A DNA stretch of 64,000 bases, taken from assembly GCF_027706845.1 (NCBI RefSeq), contig NZ_JAQGCZ010000001.1, positions 186,001-250,000 of the forward strand, given 5' to 3'. The first letter of the stretch is position 1; each line of letters begins with the position of its first letter. The notes below the pieces were generated by a model. It was not told where the DNA came from. It worked only from the letters and a program-made list of their open reading frames with translations, and ran no database searches. This DNA is from Mycolicibacterium sp. BiH015. Its GTDB lineage: Bacteria > Actinomycetota > Actinomycetes > Mycobacteriales > Mycobacteriaceae. Shown in pieces: positions 60,759-64,000 of the stretch. The position numbers were made by a program, and so were the translations under genes.

Positions 60759-61100
60759 TCAGGCCACACAGAACGCGTTGCCCTCCGGGTCGGCCATCAC
60801 CACCCATTCGAACTCGGGGCCGAAGTTGTTGCGCCCGGTCTCTTTGGCACCCAGTCCGACCAGCCGGGCGACTTCCGCCTCCCGGTCTTCGGCGTGGAAG
60901 TCCAGGTGCACCTTGTTCTTGCCGGGCGTCGGATCGGGCACCCGCTGGAAGCCCAGCGTGGGGCGCCCTTCACCGGCGACCATCACGAATTCGCCTGGCG
61001 CAACGGCATTCACGTCTCCACCCGCGGCCTTGGCCCACCAGTCGGCAAGCCCGTCGGGATCCACACAATCGAAGGTGATCATCTCCACTGTCATCGCCAT
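60759..61100 (-). CDS. VOC family protein
   Basis: This single-module VOC protein of 113 residues contains VEMITFDCVDPDGLADWWAK, KVHLDFHAED and a closing EFEWVVMADPEGNAFCV, whose Glu would be the last ligand. It corresponds to Rv0801. I use ATG 61100 because TAGGGT lies exactly seven bases upstream, a leaderless promoter. Two modules from a dimer would form the active site. Substrate unknown. Confidence 0.85.
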   Translation of the reverse strand: MAMTVEMITFDCVDPDGLADWWAKAAGGDVNAVAPGEFVMVAGEGRPTLGFQRVPDPTPGKNKVHLDFHAEDREAEVARLVGLGAKETGRNNFGPEFEWVVMADPEGNAFCVA

Positions 61101-61115
61101 GCCTGGCACCCTAGG

Positions 61116-62384
61116 TCAGGCCGGTGACAAAAAGGCCGCGAGTGCGGCGGAATAATCGGCGACGTCGGCTGCGCCCATCACCTCACGCGCGGAGTGCATC
61201 GCGAGCTGGGCGGCGCCGACGTCGACGGTCGGGATGCCGGTGTTGGCCGCCGTCATCGGTCCGATCGTCGAGCCGCAGGGCAGGTCCGCACGGTGCTCGT
61301 AGCGCTGCAGCGGCACCCCGGCCTGCTGACAGGCCAGCGCGAACGCCGCCGCGGTGCGGCCGTCGGTGGCGTAGCGCAGATTGGGCTGCACCTTGAGCAC
61401 CGGTCCGGCATTGACCTCGATGAGGTGGCCGGGCTCGTGGCGTTCCGGGTAGTTCGGGTGGGTGGCGTGCGCCATGTCGCCCGACGCGACGATCGAGCCG
61501 GGCAGCCGGCGCAGGAAGTCCTCCCGGCTGCCGCCTCCGGCCAGCGTGATGCGTTCCAGCACGGTGAGCAGCAGCTCGGACTGCGCGCCGTGGTCGGACT
61601 GCGAGCCGACCTCCTCGTGGTCGAACAGCACCAGCACCGGCACGATGCCGTCGGGGCGCACCCCGAGGAACGCCTCCAGCCCGGCGTAGCACGTCGCCTG
61701 GTTGTCCAGCCGCGGTGCGCTCACCAGATCGCCGTCCACCCCGGCCAACCGCGACGGGTTGATGTCGTGGGTCATCAGGTCGAACCCGAGCACATCGTCG
61801 ACGTCGACCTCGGCGTGCGCGGCCACGTACCCGAGGAACGACCGGGCACCCGTCCCGACCCCCCAGACCGCGTTGACGTGCCGCTGCGGGTTCAGCTCCA
61901 CCCCTTTACGGTCCTCGGAGAGGTGGATCGCCAGCTGTGGCACCCGCAGCACCGGTTCGTCGATCCTGATGAGGGTGTGGCCGACCACCGCCCTCTTCCC
62001 GGTGCCCTCGCGCACCGAAAGCCGGCCGCTGATCCCGAGATCGCGGTCCAGCCAGGAGTTCAGCCAGGCGCCGCCGTAGGGCTGCAGCGCGACGATCTGC
62101 CAGCCCGAGACGAAGCGGTCGGGATCTTGCTTCACGCGCAGATTGGGGCTGTCGGTGTGGGCGCCGACGATACGAAACGGCGTGGCGACCGATCCCGCGC
62201 AGCGCCACGCGATCAACGACCCGGCCCGCACTACGAAGTAGTCACCCGCCCCCTGCCAGGCATCGGCTTCCGACAGCTCGGTGAAACCAGCCGACCGGAG
62301 TCGGTCCGCGGCGGTGCTGCACACATGGAAGGGCGACGGTGATGCGTCGATGAACTCACAGAGTCCCTGGGGGCTAGCTGGCAT
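61116..62384 (-). CDS. pepC: M18 family aminopeptidase PepC
   Basis: This 422-residue zinc aminopeptidase has the M18 metal ligands in [13 protein letters not shown] (His, Asp), [12 protein letters not shown] (Asp, Glu, Glu) and [16 protein letters not shown] (Asp), plus a closing His in [12 protein letters not shown]. It matches Rv0800. It removes N-terminal, preferably acidic, residues in the cytosol. The start at ATG 62384 ([12 protein letters not shown]) is preceded by GGAAAG; the frame continues far upstream, but only opposite the DyP gene. Confidence 0.93.
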   Translation of the reverse strand: MPASPQGLCEFIDASPSPFHVCSTAADRLRSAGFTELSEADAWQGAGDYFVVRAGSLIAWRCAGSVATPFRIVGAHTDSPNLRVKQDPDRFVSGWQIVALQPYGGAWLNSWLDRDLGISGRLSVREGTGKRAVVGHTLIRIDEPVLRVPQLAIHLSEDRKGVELNPQRHVNAVWGVGTGARSFLGYVAAHAEVDVDDVLGFDLMTHDINPSRLAGVDGDLVSAPRLDNQATCYAGLEAFLGVRPDGIVPVLVLFDHEEVGSQSDHGAQSELLLTVLERITLAGGGSREDFLRRLPGSIVASGDMAHATHPNYPERHEPGHLIEVNAGPVLKVQPNLRYATDGRTAAAFALACQQAGVPLQRYEHRADLPCGSTIGPMTAANTGIPTVDVGAAQLAMHSAREVMGAADVADYSAALAAFLSPA

Positions 62385-62422
62385 CTTTCCATCTTGACCG
62401 GTGTCCGGCTTGATCTTGACGC

Positions 62423-62428
62423 TAGGGT
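62423..62428 (+). promoter_or_regulatory. -10 box TAGGGT for the leaderless DyP-encapsulin operon
   Basis: TAGGGT is followed by seven bases and GTG 62436, so the mRNA begins at the DyP start codon. Confidence 0.6.
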
Positions 62429-62435
62429 CCAGGGT

Positions 62436-63440
62436 GTGCCTCGTCCGCAGCCCATCCTGACGCCTCTCACACCAGCGGCGATCTTCCTGGTGGCGACGAT
62501 CGACGAGGACGGCGAGTCCGTCGTGCACGACGCGCTGACGGGTTTCGGCGGGCTGGTCAAGGCCGTCGGATTCCGAGTGCCCGACGCTCACCTGAACTTG
62601 GTGGCCGGCATCGGCTCCGCGGCGTGGGACCGGCTGTTCTCGGGGCCACGTCCGGCGAAGCTGCACGAGTTCGTCGAGCTCAGGGGCACACGGCATCACG
62701 CGCCGTCGACCGCGGGCGACCTGCTGCTCCACATCAGGGGCGGGTCCCTGGATGTGTGCTTCGAGCTCGGCGGTCGGCTGCTGTCGTCGATGGCGGGCGC
62801 AGTGACGGTGGTCGACGAGGTTCACGGGTTCAAGTTCTTCGAGCAGCGCGACCTGCTCGGCTTCGTCGACGGCACCGAGAATCCCGACGGCCCCGACGCG
62901 GTCGTCGCCGTGCAGATCGACGACGATCCGGAGTTCGCAGGCGCAAGTTATGTGCACGTGCAGCGCTACACCCACGACATGGATGCGTGGAATGCGTTGA
63001 GCGTCAACGAACAAGAGCTCGTCATCGGCCGCACCAAGCTGGAGGACATCGAGCTCGACGACGAGGTGAAACCGGCCAACTCGCACGTCGCGCTGAACAC
63101 GATCGAGGACGAGCACGGCAACGAGCTCGCGATCGTGCGGGCCAACATGCCGTTCGGCACGCTCGGGAGGGGCGAATCCGGCACGTACTACATCGCGTAT
63201 TCGGCCGACCCGGCCGTCACCGAACGGATGCTGGCCAACATGTTCCTCGGCGACCCACCCGGAAACACCGACCGGATCCTGGATTTCTCGACGGCGCAGA
63301 CCGGAACGATGTTCTTCGTCCCGACGATCGATTTCCTCGACGACCCGCCTCCGCTGCCTTCCCACAGCACTCAAAAAGTCTCAGCTGCAACTGTTTACGA
63401 CGGATCGTTGGCGATCGGAAGCTTGAAAGGACACCCTTGA
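62436..63440 (+). CDS. Dye-decolorizing peroxidase (encapsulin cargo)
   Basis: This 334-residue DyP-type haem peroxidase matches Rv0799c. The distal Asp145 is in GFVDGTENP, Arg236 in IVRANMPFG, and the likely proximal His217 in ANSHVALN. The C-terminus ends in [13 protein letters not shown], the targeting peptide that loads DyP into encapsulin shells. The stop shares one base with the encapsulin ATG (TGATG). Together they form a peroxidase-filled protein compartment linked to oxidative stress. Confidence 0.94.
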   Translation: MPRPQPILTPLTPAAIFLVATIDEDGESVVHDALTGFGGLVKAVGFRVPDAHLNLVAGIGSAAWDRLFSGPRPAKLHEFVELRGTRHHAPSTAGDLLLHIRGGSLDVCFELGGRLLSSMAGAVTVVDEVHGFKFFEQRDLLGFVDGTENPDGPDAVVAVQIDDDPEFAGASYVHVQRYTHDMDAWNALSVNEQELVIGRTKLEDIELDDEVKPANSHVALNTIEDEHGNELAIVRANMPFGTLGRGESGTYYIAYSADPAVTERMLANMFLGDPPGNTDRILDFSTAQTGTMFFVPTIDFLDDPPPLPSHSTQKVSAATVYDGSLAIGSLKGHP

Positions 63441-64000
63441 TGAACAACCTGTACCGCGAGCTGGCACCGATCACCGATGCCGCGTGGGCCGAGATCGAGC
63501 AGGAGGCGACGCGCACCTTCAAACGGCACATCGCCGGCCGCCGGGTGGTCGACGTCAGCGAGCCGGGCGGGCCGGTGACGGCGGCGGTGAGCACCGGTCA
63601 TCTGCTCGACGTCCTGCCGCCCGGCGAGGGTGTGGTGGCACACCTGCGCGACGCCCGGCCTCTGGTGCGGTTGCGGGTGCCGTTCACGGTGAACCGCACC
63701 GACATCGACGACGTCGAGCGCGGCTCGCAGGATTCCGACTGGGACCCGGTCAAGGATGCCGCCAAGAAGCTGGCCTTCGCCGAGGACCGGGCGATCTTCG
63801 AGGGCTACGAGGCTGCGCACATCAGCGGTATCCGCAAGTCGAGCTCATGCCCCAACCTCGCCCTGCCCGAAGACCCTCGTGAGATCCCCGACGTCATCAG
63901 TCAGGCGCTCTCGGAGCTGCGCCTGGCCGGTGTCGACGGACCGTACAGCGTGCTGCTGTCGGCCGAGGTGTACACCAAGGTCAGTGAGACCACCGCGCAT
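63440..64000 (+). CDS. Encapsulin shell protein (3' end cut by window edge)
   Basis: The first 187 residues of a family 1 encapsulin (HK97 fold; Rv0798c/Cfp29 in M. tuberculosis) are visible: LYRELAPITDAAWAEIEQEA, TFKRHIAGRRVVDVSEPGGP and KKLAFAEDRAIFEGYEAAHI. GAAAGGACA lies upstream of the ATG. Shells assemble from 60 copies and enclose the DyP encoded just before. The frame is open to the window end. Confidence 0.94.
   Translation, partial: MNNLYRELAPITDAAWAEIEQEATRTFKRHIAGRRVVDVSEPGGPVTAAVSTGHLLDVLPPGEGVVAHLRDARPLVRLRVPFTVNRTDIDDVERGSQDSDWDPVKDAAKKLAFAEDRAIFEGYEAAHISGIRKSSSCPNLALPEDPREIPDVISQALSELRLAGVDGPYSVLLSAEVYTKVSETTAH

Noticed and set aside
62385..63374. N-terminal extension of the PepC frame by about 330 codons
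   Set aside because: It lies entirely opposite the DyP gene and has no family similarity; M18 proteins start near MPASPQGL.

Overview
The window is high-GC DNA with a typical mycobacterial gene set: desA1, mycothiol synthase mshD, the lipomannan factor lmeA, a secreted chorismate mutase, F420-type oxidoreductases, MpaB oxygenase, a 13E12/DUF222 protein and many leaderless promoters (TAnnnT about 7 nt before an ATG or GTG). From about 31.4 kb to the end the gene order follows, in reverse, the M. tuberculosis stretch Rv0824c (desA1) to Rv0798c (encapsulin). The block from dapC to the far cluster (16.4-20.6 kb) matches Rv0858c-Rv0854. The pst operon, an SDR, a cupin and several oxidoreductases are extra, which suggests a larger, fast-growing environmental Mycobacterium (Mycolicibacterium-like). 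This placement comes from remembered protein families and was not computed.

Layout. 1-0.8 kb: cut 13E12/DUF222 gene. 0.8-16.4 kb: an accessory catabolic island. It holds a fused E1 plus E2 of a 2-oxo acid dehydrogenase, a divergent VOC enzyme-GntR regulator-succinate semialdehyde dehydrogenase operon, and a six-gene reverse-strand operon (branched-chain amino acid type ABC importer with fused permease/ATPase, a 3-hydroxyisobutyrate dehydrogenase-type enzyme and a creatinase-like M24 protein). An MFS transporter and a solute-binding-like protein follow. Two kinds of palindromic operator mark the island: TGGATCCA (two copies near the GntR gene) and TGCAATCGATTGCA (three copies before the transport genes, LacI-type). 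The substrate is unknown.

16.4-25.5 kb: dapC, LLM oxidoreductase, far flanked by two SRPBCC paralogues, a UBP-type zinc finger protein, a phytoene desaturase-like oxidoreductase with a TetR regulator and operator, a metallo-beta-lactamase-fold hydrolase, another TetR and a secreted chorismate mutase. 25.5-26.0 kb: tRNA-Phe, -Asp and -Glu in one unit, with divergent tRNA-Lys. 26.0-31.3 kb: PhnD-like protein, secreted ARB_07466-like protein, Ser/Thr kinase, SPFH protein, MpaB oxygenase, TetR.

31.4-42.5 kb: desA1, dus, an LCP ligase, phoY2 (phoU), the pstSCAB phosphate importer with matching PHO-type boxes, mshD and glnR. 42.6-48.1 kb: lmeA, thiX, a polycysteine leader peptide before the sulfur operon (DUF4395-cysA2-sseC2), DUF732 protein, a 32-residue membrane peptide, nitrobindin-like protein, and two lipoproteins. 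48.3-64 kb: pabC, ygfZ, DUF3073, purM, purF, purL, a PPOX enzyme under a SoxR/MerR-like promoter, CPBP protease, Abhydrolase_9, pepC, and a DyP peroxidase translationally coupled to an encapsulin that runs off the window.
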